Origin: Paraconiothyrium sp. Pb-2020
Taxonomy: Eukaryota > Ascomycota > Dothideomycetes > Pleosporales > Didymosphaeriaceae
Assembly (NCBI GenBank): GCA_022419385.1
Contig: JAJUBI010000005.1
Coordinates: forward strand, 1,674,001 to 1,738,000
Direction of reading: 5' to 3'
Length of the DNA stretch: 64,000 bases
Within the stretch, counting starts at the first letter, position 1, and every line of letters starts with the position of its first letter. Under the pieces are notes generated by a model. The model was not told where the DNA came from. It saw only the letters and a program-made list of their open reading frames with translations, and ran no database searches. This document shows, in pieces, positions 23,928 to 35,195 of this stretch. The position numbers and the translations under genes were made by a program.

Positions 23928-25328
23928 ATGAAGTTCAGCCAGGTGCTGCCCCTACTCCCTCTGGCATCCGCCTTCGTAATCACCGAAACGGATGTATTCC
24001 AGAACATCGAGAAGGCTGGAAGGGAGGTTGTCGACCAAACTCAGAGCGCCTTTAAAAAGACACAGCATGTTCTCGACGATGCCTTAGCCAAAGCAGCTAA
24101 GAGTGTGATGCTCGTGGGAGACAAGGCCTACCACAAAATACACGAGACCGGATGCGACGTTGAGTCTTGGTTGGAGGGTTCGTCTTTCGAAGAATACTAT
24201 GGTGAAGATCTTGATCACCCGGGCCGTCCTCACCATCCTCCACACGATAAACCGCCTCACCACGGTCCACCGCATCGCGGAAGGCCCCATCATCCTCCGC
24301 ATCATGAGAAGCCAAATCAGACCGTGTATGAACTCATTAGTAAGAGCAAGTACACCACCAAGCTTGCAAAGCTTATCGATGATTTCCCTGATCTCGTCGA
24401 CAAGCTCAACAGCACCAAGGCCAACTACACCGTGTTCGCACCTACCGACGAAGCTTTCGAGAGAATTCCAAAGCACGGCAAGAAGCCATCCAAGGAAATT
24501 CTTGAAAAGGTCCTGCTGTACCACATCAGCGACGACTTCTACCCAGCTGGCCGTGTTCTGCACTCATACACGATTCCCACGCTGCTTGAGCCCGATAACC
24601 TTGGTCACAAGCAGCGTCTCACTGTCCGCGTGACCTTGAAGGGACCTACCATCAACTTCTACAGCAAGCTTATAGCAGTTAATATCTTTGGCACGAACGG
24701 CGTCATTCACGGTGTAGACCACATCATTGTGCCTCCCCCGCAGGTCGCTACTATAATCGATCTTCTTCCGGGCGAGTTCAGTACCTTGGAGCTTGCCCTC
24801 GGCAAGACTGGCCTCTTCGATAAGATTAATAGCACCGATTATCCTCATCAAGGTGGGACTTTCTTTGCTCCTTCAAACTTCGCGTTCAAGAAGCTCGGTC
24901 CCAGGGCCAACGCCTTTTTATTCAGCCAATACGGCCTCAAATACCTCAAGGCCCTTCTCGAATACCACATTGTCGTTGACCAGACTTTGTACTCTGATGC
25001 ATTCTTCGACCAGTCCGGGGACGATAAAGAGAAGACTAACGACTACCGACATTTCCATGTTGATCTGCCCACTGTCCTCAAGGACAAGTACCTGGCTGTT
25101 GACAGCGCAAGATATGGACCTTTCGTCGAGATCAGGATCAACGCATTCTCACGCGTGACCATTCACGACGGTGTAGCTAGTGACGGTGTCATTCAAGTCG
25201 TGTCCGATGTATTGATCCCACCGAAGACCCAGGGCTTGAAGCAGGTGCATTGGAACGGCGAGGAGTTGAGCGCTGAGGACCTTAAGGAAAGGCTAATACC
25301 TCTTGTGGATGAAAATCCAGAGTTGTAG
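23928..25328 (+). CDS. Secreted fasciclin (FAS1) domain protein
   Basis: Intronless, 466 residues. A signal peptide is evident (MKFSQVLPLLPLASA), so the protein should be secreted or cell-wall associated. After an amphipathic region, residues about 98-131 form a His/Pro-rich linker (repeated HHPP, PHHGPP, RPHH). Two FAS1 domains follow: one from about 131 to 273 (YTVFAPTDEAFERIP, GVIHGVDHIIVPP) and one from about 274 to 424 (GTFFAPSNFAFKKLG, GVIQVVSDVLIPP). FAS1 domains mediate adhesion. NST and NYT N-glycosylation sites are present. No hydrophobic C-terminal tail, hence no GPI signal. The His-rich linker could bind metal, which is inference. Confidence 0.88.
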   Translation: MKFSQVLPLLPLASAFVITETDVFQNIEKAGREVVDQTQSAFKKTQHVLDDALAKAAKSVMLVGDKAYHKIHETGCDVESWLEGSSFEEYYGEDLDHPGRPHHPPHDKPPHHGPPHRGRPHHPPHHEKPNQTVYELISKSKYTTKLAKLIDDFPDLVDKLNSTKANYTVFAPTDEAFERIPKHGKKPSKEILEKVLLYHISDDFYPAGRVLHSYTIPTLLEPDNLGHKQRLTVRVTLKGPTINFYSKLIAVNIFGTNGVIHGVDHIIVPPPQVATIIDLLPGEFSTLELALGKTGLFDKINSTDYPHQGGTFFAPSNFAFKKLGPRANAFLFSQYGLKYLKALLEYHIVVDQTLYSDAFFDQSGDDKEKTNDYRHFHVDLPTVLKDKYLAVDSARYGPFVEIRINAFSRVTIHDGVASDGVIQVVSDVLIPPKTQGLKQVHWNGEELSAEDLKERLIPLVDENPEL

Positions 25329-26739
25329 AAGAGTCATACTCGGACCATTACTCATAGGTCGGAGCCTGGCCCAAAGTAGATAGGTGTTACAATGGTATGA
25401 TCGTTTGCGTGTCGAACATGTATGTTTGCACAGCGTCCCACAACGTATGCATGTTCCCAATGGTTGTTGGCCGGCGTGGTCTGAAGATACAAGATGATTA
25501 CTGGCCCGCGCTGACCGAGTCTCAGGTAGCGATGGATCTTGCTCTTACACTGCAAGCCCTGACTTCGCATTGTTAGCTCCGCCGAAGATGAGTATACATT
25601 TTGCAGCATCGAAAGGTCTAGGGGATCCAGATTATGGAGGCCATGCCTTCCTAGAAGGAGTAATCATCACGGAATACACCTCCATCAGACAACGCCCTCT
25701 GTGCCTTGCGCCAGGTTCTTGGAGGTGTCCATGAGGCCGGTTTGACAGCGGACTATATTATCCTTTACCCTCAATGTGAAGCTGAGTCGGGCTTGCCAGG
25801 ACAGTGCGTTGTTGTGGCCTGTGTTGAGATCATCGGTCGGTTCGTGCCATGGTTTCAGGTGTTGAAGGTTCGTTTTAGGTGGCTCGCTTCCAGTCGATCA
25901 TACATTCCCTGTCGCATATTCTGACATGTGCCTTCCTCCCAATTGTGCGAAACGTTCCAACGATATAAGGATGCAATATAAGCGAAGGTATGAAGAAACA
26001 ATGAAGGGGGTGCACGAAAAGGTGAAGATGCGCGAGGTTCGTTCCCTCCGAAAATATTAGGCGTAGCGCGTTCCTCATCCAGTTGGCGAGATGCAACAAT
26101 TCACCCGCACCCATCTCGTCTTTTCCAACCACCAACTTTTTATCCGAAACCCTTGGCTCCAGCGCGAATGCCCTCCTGGAAGAAATCTTGAGCGGTAAAG
26201 CACCGGCACTGTACGCGCTGTGCGGCCACGAGGTTTTGACAAGTGCAGCTTTCAAACGTACCTAGGCGCCGTTTCTCCATTCTTCTCGTGGCATCCCGTC
26301 GTTTCTCGACATCTTCCAATAGCGACCTGACAGCGTTTGCAGATTTCATATCTCCGGCAAATATTGTCGCACGGCTTAGAGCGATCATACAGGCACGGCG
26401 GAGTACGTGACGCCTCAACCAAGCTACCCCTACATGCCAGAGCACCTGCAGGGGTAATGTGAAGGCCCGTGCATACACCAATCGACGTCAAGACCACGAG
26501 AAACTGTTCCAGAGCGGTGGGTAGCTGCTTCAGCGACCGGCCCGTCGCCCGCTATCTGGCTGCTTTCCCGCTGTCCGTCTGGCGTTGTTTGTCTGTGCCT
26601 GAGTTTTCGTTCGTTCTCTTCGCTCTTGCTTTCAATGTTCCCTTGGGCTCACCGACGATGAGGTGTTGGGGTTGTGGCGGCTCAATTTTCCTTCGCTTCT
26701 TATGAATGGTGCTGGCATCAAGCCTTTCGCTTCTTCCTA
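25329..26739. other. intergenic region, no gene supported
   Basis: About 1.4 kb. Minus-strand frames near 25875-26481 have a basic helix-like stretch (EKRRDATRRMEKRR) but no ATG-initiated continuous model could be built, so it is not called as a gene. The distal part is the promoter of the next gene. Confidence 0.4.
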
Positions 26740-28441
26740 ATGGCTTCTTCGCCAGCTGGTATGGCGCAGACGATGCTTAATACTGTCGTTTTAGTCTTTA
26801 CATTGATTGCTGGGCTCATTGTGTTCCTTCGCTTGTTCACCAGAGGACTTCTTCTTCACAAGGCAGGCGCTGAGGACGCTTGGATTTCTTTCGCTATGGT
26901 AAGTGTACACATACACCACTGTCAATCTAATCTAATGCTGCCTGTCAGATTCTGTCCATTGGCCTGACAGTTACGATAGCTCTTCAGATTCAAAACGGAT
27001 TGGGCAAACATATACAAGAATTGACTCCGGCTATGATGACGGACTCCCTAAAGGTAGAATGGCTGCCCGCATGCGATCATCACTGGCTGACAGCATAGTC
27101 AGGCTTTCTGGGCTAGTGTGTGGATCTACAATCTTGCGTTGACAGCCACGAAGATTTCGATTTTGACGCAGTACCTGCGCGTGTTCCCAGTCCCTCGATT
27201 TCGGACTGCATGCTTTGTCGTCATGGGTTTCGTTGTGCTCTATGGTCTTTGGACATTGATGGGGAGCATCTTTCTCTGCTTCCCAGTCAAATTTTTCTGG
27301 GACAAAACTATCGCCAATGGAAAGTGCCTGAACCAGGAAGCTGTCTGGTTTTCGAACGCCGCCGTCAATATTGCGCAAGACGTTGTCATTCTGTTCCTCC
27401 CTCTCACTGTTTTGAAGAGCCTCCGCATCCCCGACAGGCAGAAGAAGGCGCTCATTGTTGTATTCGGACTTGGGGGAGTGTAAGCATTATTTGCCACCAG
27501 ACTTCATCCATGTACTAACAAGGAGCAGCGTGTGTCTGGTTTCCATCATTCGACTACAGACTCTGGTATCTATCTCAGACTCGACCGACCCTACCTTTGA
27601 TAATCCGCCTGCGGCCATGCTGTCCGCGATTGAGACGAACGTTGGTATCATCTGCGCATCCCTACCTTCCATGCGCCCACTACTCGCCGCTATGATGCCA
27701 GCGTACTTCCCACAAGGCTCCCGATACACCAATACATACAGGCACGACTCGGAGCAACCGAAACACATGCGATACCACTCCGCCAGCAGCCGACCATATA
27801 CTGCAAGCTCTGTCAAGGAACCTGATCACCCTCGATCCGGTAGTGCCACTAGTCAAACCCAAACTCATTCTCGGACAGGCAGCACAGGTCTGACATACAT
27901 CCCCAGAGCACCCAATCGTTCCCAATCTGCCAACGCGAACCACTCAAGCACAGGTAGCAGGTCTGGTCATTCTCGAACGGGCAGCAACAGCAGCCGCCTA
28001 CATATGCCCACCGAAACAGAGTTGCAGCCTCTGCCGAACCACCATAGCATGCCTCAACCAGTGCACAACACTGCACGTCAACTCAATCTAAGTAACGGAC
28101 ACCAGCACCCTATGAACCCGCTTCGCATGTCGCCTTTCAGCCCGGTCATTCCCAGACTCCCTCGCCTTCCAGAGAATATGGCTGTCTTTGGCCCTTTGGA
28201 GTCAAGCCAGCGACATTCAGGGTTACAAGAACGACCAATACGCATGCCGCTCTTCCACAAGCCATTACCCATAACGCCACTGCCTGGGCACCAAAATGCG
28301 CCGCAGTATCTGACCACGGCGCAAGATGAGGCAATGCTGCCGATGATGCTGTCGCCCGGCCTCGTACCTCAACCGCTCAACCTGAGTGCGACATCCCCAG
28401 CGCCAGCGAGGTTTGGCGATCGGTCTGCGTATTGGGCTTGA
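26740..28441 (+). CDS. Rhodopsin-domain (PTH11/SAT-like) integral membrane protein
   Basis: Exons 26740-26898, 26949-27053, 27103-27479 and 27529-28441, 517 residues. About seven hydrophobic helices fill the first 270 residues, with family signatures LRLFTRGLL after TM1, EDAWISFAM, SVWIYNLALTATKISIL, CLNQEAVWFSNAAVNI and an ETNVGIICASLPSMRPL end of TM7; this is the fungal 'rhodopsin domain' family that includes Pth11-like proteins. The remaining 240 residues are a Ser/Thr/Pro/His-rich cytosolic tail without domains, likely phosphorylated. No extracellular CFEM domain. Introns 49-50 nt. A ligand or function cannot be stated; a receptor or sensor role is inference from the family. Confidence 0.85.
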
Positions 28442-30237
28442 TCTCGATTTAGTTTTTTGGGTTCCATCTCTTTGTCACCTTATAACTTCCCTCTGCTCCT
28501 GACGGCCGTTGCCTGCACCAAAACCTTTTAAAGTCTACCTCATCAGCTTTCACCCTTTCCTTGCTTTATACCCCGACGCTCATTATACGATTTTTTATGA
28601 CCAAGCTGACCTTGGTCTCGCTGGACGGATTATACAACCGCATTATCCCTTCCCTGACGTTGCTATGAGGCTCGTCAGTTCTTTGTTAATATGTTTCATG
28701 AATTTGGGTGGACAGGGGCGTTATGCTGTACGCGTAAGATAGTGGGTCGGGATGGATAGCATGTAAGATAGTCACCGCATACAATCTAAGAACGGAGCCT
28801 TACGGCTCGCCACATCAGGCATTACTTCTGTCTTGTGACATACACAGTGTGATCCTTCTGTGTACTAATAGAGATCTTGTGGGTAGTATCTGGATAAGAA
28901 GAGCACTAACATGCTACAAGGTGAGAGAACGTAATCGACCCAGAAAGTAGAGATGTGTCTTCAAAGGACAGTATCCAGGCAGCCTGATGTATTCAACGAG
29001 AACTTTCTACATATAACGAACAAAACGGTCGTGTAGGAGAGAAGAGGATACAAACGAAGAGGTATTGTCGGCCGAGCCGTGACCAAGCTCAAATACAGGA
29101 AGGGTGCATCGCATTACCGTAGGGTGCCAGGGAAGATCACGGTCTATGTAATCCAATGAAAGCACATAACTGATCGCAACGGTGGCCGAGTTTAGAGATA
29201 CAGTGTGGAGACGGAATCAAAGAAGAGAAGAGGAGGGGCGTTCCGAGGCATAGAGCACAGAACATCCAATCAACAGGAAAGGTGGATTATTCGCAACAAC
29301 AGGAATACATGAGCGAGTGCCCGAAGTACTCGCCCCACCTGTCGATCAAACCGCCGATTCTAGTCGAGTCACCTTCTGGAGAGCTCGAGGGATCTCTTTG
29401 ATTCCGAAGGGGTAATGAGACGCTCGAGGGCCAAGGAGCCTTCTAATGCGCCGATTACGACCATGGATGAGCCAAACCTTTCGTTCCTTCTAGCTTAACT
29501 TCAAGCACTGCTGCATTATAGCGCTGATGCGTTTCATCGTCGGCCATAAGGTCTCCATATATGTAGTGTCATACATTAGCTCTCTAACCCCCGTGAACTT
29601 GTGGATGGAGTCGAATAATAAATTGTCTCTCGTCATGAAGACTAAGCCAGGCAAACATAAGCTGCACATTTTGGAAGATATGACACATCTAGGAGACTTG
29701 TTGGTTGACGCTTGACAATTTTATTCCGCACATTGATGCCGAAAAGATCAGCGTGATGACAGGCAATTACAATTTGCACTGGGTGGATACTTCACGTTGA
29801 CAGAAAGTCATGCCCATTTACTATCCACCGTAAGGTTTCACTCGATTGCCCCAACATCAAGACAGAGCAGTATATCTGTTTTCGCTCGGAAGGTAGGGCA
29901 CGTTGTCGGCAAAATATTAGCGTGGCTTTTTGCTTCGCCAAGTGGAAGGAACTAGGGGTGTCGGACGTAGCCAGATGACCAGTGAATCGGTTCGAGAGCG
30001 TTATTGGGAGACCATATTGTAGCTATTTTACTCGATGTGTCGTATTTTGAAAGAGAAGCATGGCGTGGTAGCCTGGCGGTTAGTCAGCTCAGCCCTATCA
30101 GAGGGTCGCGTGGCGGGCGGGAGTGCTAAACTCCGCATCTGATTCCCCTAGCTACTTTCATCTGCCAACTGTCTCAGGGCCAAGGACCAGTTCACCCAAC
30201 GGTTTGATGTGCTAGCACAAGGACAGAACCACCCACC
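28442..30237. other. 1.8-kb intergenic region
   Basis: Largest gap of the central part. Short frames only; no tRNA-like fold, no domain. The last few hundred bases are the Sgf11-like gene's 5' region. Confidence 0.55.
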
Positions 30238-31548
30238 ATGTCTGAGGACAGACCGGCGGACGGCCACGAGGGCGACGGTACCGCCGCTGTGACGCTGGCG
30301 CCCGGCATGCTCGAGGATCTGGTAGGCTACTAGCCCTGCACGCTGCATGCTGGAGCGATGCTGGAGAGACCCATTGCTAACGCCTCCCGCGCAATACAGA
30401 CTCGTGACGTTCTTGAGTCGCTCGTTCACAACATAATATATCAGACTGCGCTCTCGTGCCACCGCACCGAGAAACAGCTGCGCATGCAATCCGCCGCCAC
30501 GTCCGCCGAATCCCTCGCCCTGGCCAACCTCGAGCCGCCCTCGCAGAAGAATTCGCAATCGACGCAGCCGTCCTTGCCGACCGCCGAAACCAATGCGGCG
30601 CTTTACGAAAACGGGCGTGTCTTCCTCAAAGGAAACCCCCTCAAAACCACACCTGAAATCATATGTCCGCATTGCAAGCTGCCGCGGTTAATGCACCCTA
30701 TCATGGGCAGAGGAATGCAGCAGCCAGATCTGACTCGCGAGTACTGCATGTTGTATCCATGGGTGCAGCGCTCGGGGCACGATGTGTACGGGAACCCGTT
30801 CCCGACAGATATGGCTAAAAGCAAGAAGGAGCGCGAACTACTCAAGCAACAACAAAAGCAAGCAGATAAAGAGAGCGTGGGGACGCCTGGGTCGCAAGAT
30901 ACCGACATGAATGCCGGCGACGGGACGCAGGGCAAGGAGATCAAACTCAACACTGGGGGCAAGCCCGCTAGCTACATACCATGGCATACGTGCCCGAAGT
31001 GCAAACGCAGTCTACTCATAACACGTTTCGCACACCACCTCGATAAATGTCTAGGCATCAGCGGACGCCAGAGCTCTCGCGCTGCCATGGCTAAAATCTC
31101 TGGCGTCAACGGCAACAGCAGCGGCGTGGGGAACACTCCACTGGGAAGCCGCATGGGCACGCCGGCGCCCGGTTCACAAGGCGATGGCCCGATACCAAAG
31201 TCCAAAGCGAAAGGCATCAGCCCCGTGAAGAACCTACGCGACAACGCCGAGGACGACGAAGGCGACAATGACACTCCCGAAAAGAAGAAAAAGAAAACGA
31301 AAAGCTCGTACGTGAAGAAAGCTGATCGAGAGAAGGCGTCTAAAGAAGGCACACCTAGCGGTAGCGGCGTGAAGATCAAGCTCAAAACCAGCACTCCGAA
31401 TTCTGAGCGCAGAGACAGCAACATGTCCGAGAAGCGTGAGCGTGAGGGGTCTGAGGATGGCGCGCCCAAAGCAAAGAAGCTCAAGCTGAGCATAGGGAAA
31501 GCAGGCAGCCCGCCTGCGCCTACACCTCTCGCTCAGGGCTCGCCATAA
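30238..31548 (+). CDS. SGF11: SAGA complex DUB-module subunit, Sgf11-like
   Basis: Exons 30238-30321 and 30400-31548 (78-nt intron, GCTAAC branch), 410 residues. The N-terminal helix (RDVLESLVHNIIYQTALSCH) fits the Sgf11 helix that packs on Ubp8/Sus1, and C226-x2-C229...H241-x3-C245 (CPKCKR, FAHHLDKC) is the Sgf11 zinc finger that places the deubiquitinase on nucleosomes. Residues 117-160 contain a second Cys pair (C117, C120, CPHCKLPR) not found in yeast Sgf11. The last 150 residues are basic and Ser-rich with several Lys runs, nuclear-localisation-like, ending without a domain. The protein is far longer than yeast Sgf11 (99 aa), as in other filamentous ascomycetes. Function in histone H2B deubiquitination is inferred from the family. 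Confidence 0.8.
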
Positions 31549-32027
31549 CATGTCACCCAGGCGTGGGCGCGGGAAGAAGGGGAGGAGAGCAGGGGAATTA
31601 GCATGACAACTGTTTGCATTACATGGCGTTTCACGGTATACCACAGGTGGCTTCGGTATCATCAACGAACATGATTTCGCGATAGCATGAGGAAGGGGCG
31701 TTCTGATGTGGCATCCTACATTGTATTGATTAGATATGTCCGGCATTAGTTATTCTCATGTTTCCTGTTCCCTTGTTTTCTGCAGGAGAAATGTAGTGTA
31801 TGAATCAGATGCAGAATTAAATGCTTTTCGAAAGCTACTGTCGCTTGTCACTTTCAACCCCACGATCATAAAATTTTGTAATTGGTCCCGCTCATTCAAC
31901 GCACCCCCGTAGCTCCTTATACATTCGCTATCTGAGTTGCAATAGAAGCGTAGCACCCGATGCTTTTCTTCTTACAATCTAGGATATATATTTTGAGACT
32001 ACCAATACTTCCATCCAATCACAGTTC
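31549..32027. other. intergenic region, no gene seen
   Basis: 3' flank of the Sgf11-like gene and 5' flank of tRNA-Val(AAC). Confidence 0.5.
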
Positions 32028-32112
32028 GGCTCGGTGGTGTAGTTGGTTATCACGTCAGTCTAACATCTAGTTAGGCCACTGAAGGTCCCGAGTTCAAACC
32101 TCGGCTGAGTCA
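32028..32112 (+). tRNA. tRNA-Val (anticodon AAC) with intron
   Basis: Same stems as the gene at 16302; anticodon loop C-T-AAC-A-C with an 11-nt intron (32066-32076) one base 3' of the anticodon; T-loop TTCAAAC; discriminator A. Its 3' flank also resembles that of the first copy. Confidence 0.95.
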
Positions 32113-32271
32113 CTCGATTTCGATTGTCTTACATTCTGTGTTTAATTCGCAGCGTTCCACTTTTTTTCTTGCTTCTATGGTATGTTGGTTTTAGGGCTGG
32201 ATCAAGGATAGAAGGAAGACTGAGGCGTAGAATGACGCGCAAGGGTGTTTTTGCTTTTATTGATATAATCA

Positions 32272-34017
32272 TCAATCGGGTTGTTGCATAATGCTGTGTG
32301 TGGTGTTGCGCGTATGCGACATGATTTCGGTTGATGCTTTCGTCACTTGAACCCTTTCTCTCAACACCACCCTCACACCCTTCGAGTCTAGTCGAGGAGA
32401 AGGATTGAAGAAATCATGTACGCATTCCACATCCTCAGCGCTTGTTTCAAATAACTCCATCCTTCTCCCCGCGCCCTTCTCCCCAAACAATGCATCTAGC
32501 ATAACATACAACTCCGTATACGCCAACCACATCCCCGCACAAGCCCTTGTCCCCTTGCTGAAAGGTACGAGACACGCTTTCCTCCTCTTCAGCTCTTCGT
32601 CCTCTACCCCGGCTTCGTTGGAGCTGGAGCGTGGAGAGACCCAGCGAGAAGGATCGAACGTGTGTGGATTGGGGAAGACATTGGCGTTGAGATGCATGAA
32701 CATAGGTGTCATGCTAACGGGAACGCCGGGCGGGATAGCGTACTCGTGTTCTCGGCCATTGAAGGAACCGGAGTAGTGCAATGTAGTGTCGGGCGATATG
32801 CGGGCGAGGCGGTGGGAAACGCCAAAGCTGAGGCGTAGGCCTTCGAGTGTGATGGCTTTCAAGTAAGGTAAATTTTCCAGGTCGGCTAGGGAGGGGCGCG
32901 AGGTTCCGGGTGGACAGGTGGAGTGGAGGGAGGATAGTTCGGATTCTAGACGAGCCTTGATGGTGGGATTGGCGAGGACATGGTAGAGGATGGTTGTTAG
33001 GGTGTGCGCGGTGGTGATTGTGCCGGCGCCGAGCAGGGTGAAAGCTTCGTCTTCTAGGCGAGGGGTTTGAAGCTCAGGCGCTGGTAACGAGGATGTAAGA
33101 AGCGTGTGCAAAGCCGTTCGTGGCAATATGCTGTGATGGATTCCCTTTTTCTCGTCGGCCTGTTTAGTGTCCAGCGTTTTCCTAGTTCTCTCGATGTTGA
33201 GTTTGATGTCGTTGCGAATGTTGAAGAGACGCGTAGCGGGCGGGTGGAACAGTGACACCAGACCTGGGGGGATTATCTTAAGCAGGTGGTAAGCCCAGGG
33301 AAACTGTTTCATAAGATGGGTACCGCTACTGAGGTCCTTGAAGGGTTAGCCTCCGAGCAAGGATGGACGCGGAGACGGACACACCATCATGAGTTTCTGC
33401 CACCCAGGCTCAAAATTCTCTTTATCCAGCAAACCGTAATCACTCCCAAAAGCGACCTGACCTACAACGTCGGCGGAAAATGCAAAGAAGAAGTCGCGCA
33501 AGTTCAATTCGCGACCGGCCGCTCCGCTTCTCCTCAACGAGTCACACCCGTGATTAGCTATCCCTTGAATCGTTGGGGCAATATCCATTACAGCGCGCTT
33601 CGAGAAGAATGGGTTCAACGCACTTCTTCTGATACGATGCAGGTCATGTCCAGTCGTCCCAACCGCCGCCGTGGTGGTGCCAAACATGCGTGCACTGTAC
33701 TCCCATTTCTCGGTCCGTCTTCCAGGCCCAACGTAGACAGAGTCATAGAAGGCTGGATCTGCCACGTGTAATTCGTGGGGATTGATGCGTACTACCGGTC
33801 CGTAGCGCTGGTGTAGCTCTTGTATCTTCCATGAAAACCGCCCCTTGCAGACGACATCGTAGTAGAACTCGTACCAAAAGGTTAATGCGGCTAGTCGAGG
33901 CCCTGGGTATCGCGAGGCGGGACTGTAGAACAATCTATAGAATGCACCAACGACAACGTAAAGGGAAGCAGCATAGACTACAAGGTTTATGGAGTGTGAG
34001 TGCAGGAGAGAGTCCAT
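32272..34017 (-). CDS. Cytochrome P450 monooxygenase
   Basis: Exons 34017-33385 and 33336-32272 (48-nt intron, GCTAAC branch), 565 residues. N-terminal membrane anchor (residues about 10-30), Pro-rich hinge (SRYPGPRLAALT), I-helix GAGTITT (314-320), ExxR as EGLR (376-379), PERF-type PSRW (about 440) and heme-binding loop FSKGTRACAG with the ligand Cys477. The N-terminal half (WYEFYYDVV, HQRYGPVVRINPHELH, DPAFYDSVY) matches the trichodiene-oxygenase-like group of fungal P450s, a broad family; the substrate is unknown. No polyketide, peptide or terpene synthase lies nearby, so there is no evidence for a biosynthetic cluster. Confidence 0.93.
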
Positions 34018-35195
34018 GTGGCGGCGAGGAGTATTTCGAAACTGCAGGATTAGAGAAAAAATCCATAACGCAGGCGAAATGAGAGAAATGGTACGAGGCG
34101 AATGGTCTAAGCGAGGTACTTGTTTGTCTAAGCGGAATGATGGGAAGCGACACTATCAGCGTGACGTGATAACGAAAGTTGCACGATGGCATGTGCTCCC
34201 GCGGCGAGGCGACGACAATCTCAAGGCGAAAGCGAAGCAGTCGTGGGTGAATCTCCAATCTCAAGTCTATACGAGAATCTGCAAGTTTAGTGTGTCTCGT
34301 TGGTCTCTGAGACAGTGGGCTTTTGGCGTCCAGAGCGCGAAACGTCGACCACGATTCGCGCTCGAGATTGGCGGGGGCCCGGGGACGTGGGGAACGCGTG
34401 ACGTCATCAGCCGTTTTCGCAGCTTGGAAATGTCCAGTCGCTTGTGCAGTTGTTGTGCAGAACAACGCTGTCCATCCGGCGAAGCAGACTTGGATAATGA
34501 TGCAGACGTGGGTGTTCGTCAAGAGGCACACCTCCGTGATTGGCCCCGCACCCCCATCGCCGATCCTCCACGTGCCTGGGGTGTTCGAATTGCCCTGTTG
34601 AGGAAGCCCTTCCAGTCTGGGTCGTTGCAGCAAAACTCCCCCGACGAAATCTCTTTCGGAACCCGGGCTCCTGCTGCAGCGCCGCACGTGGCTGTATGCA
34701 CTCCAAGGCTCTGCGCGCGACTCTCGCGAGGGCGGTCAAGACGGTCAAGAGCAGCCTGTTCAACGGTCTGGCCTGGAACTTGGAGGCTCACCCGTGTCGA
34801 GCCGCACTGTGGGCCGTGAAACTGAGCCAGACCCGTTCCGTGGGTAGAGCCGATAAGCGTCGCGCTGCACGAGCCACAAATTACATCAATCGCAGCTTCC
34901 TGCATGCATCGTGAAGAAGGCGCGCTCGCCGACAAAACCCAACACCAACGCTGTCCCAGTCTACCGTTCCTCTCCTCCTCCATCCTCCCGACCTCTAGCC
35001 CCTCCGCACCCTACTCCAGCAGCCTATACCCATTGTTTCGTCTGATCATTCCTTTGCATCTTCTGTTCTTGTCTGGCTGACTGCCTGTTGACCGCTATAT
35101 TTCGCTAGCGACAATCGACATTCTCTTTCCAACGCCACCACCAGTCGATCCTTTGATTACCATCCGCAAATACCCCAGGGGCACAGACAGTCGCT
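34018..35195. other. divergent intergenic region P450 / GH63-like
   Basis: About 1.2 kb with both promoters. A pyrimidine-rich tract lies at about 34969-35030 upstream of the GH63-like start. A plus-strand open frame of 276 codons (33989-34819) overlaps the P450 start antisense and has no family features. Confidence 0.5.

Noticed and set aside
25875..26481. Minus-strand frames with a basic helical stretch as a small gene
   Set aside because: No ATG start in the long frame and splice attempts gave a stop soon after; may be revisited with transcripts.
33989..34819. Plus-strand open frame of 276 codons beginning with ATG
   Set aside because: Overlaps the P450 start antisense and extends into its promoter; Arg/Cys-rich translation without family features or splice structure.
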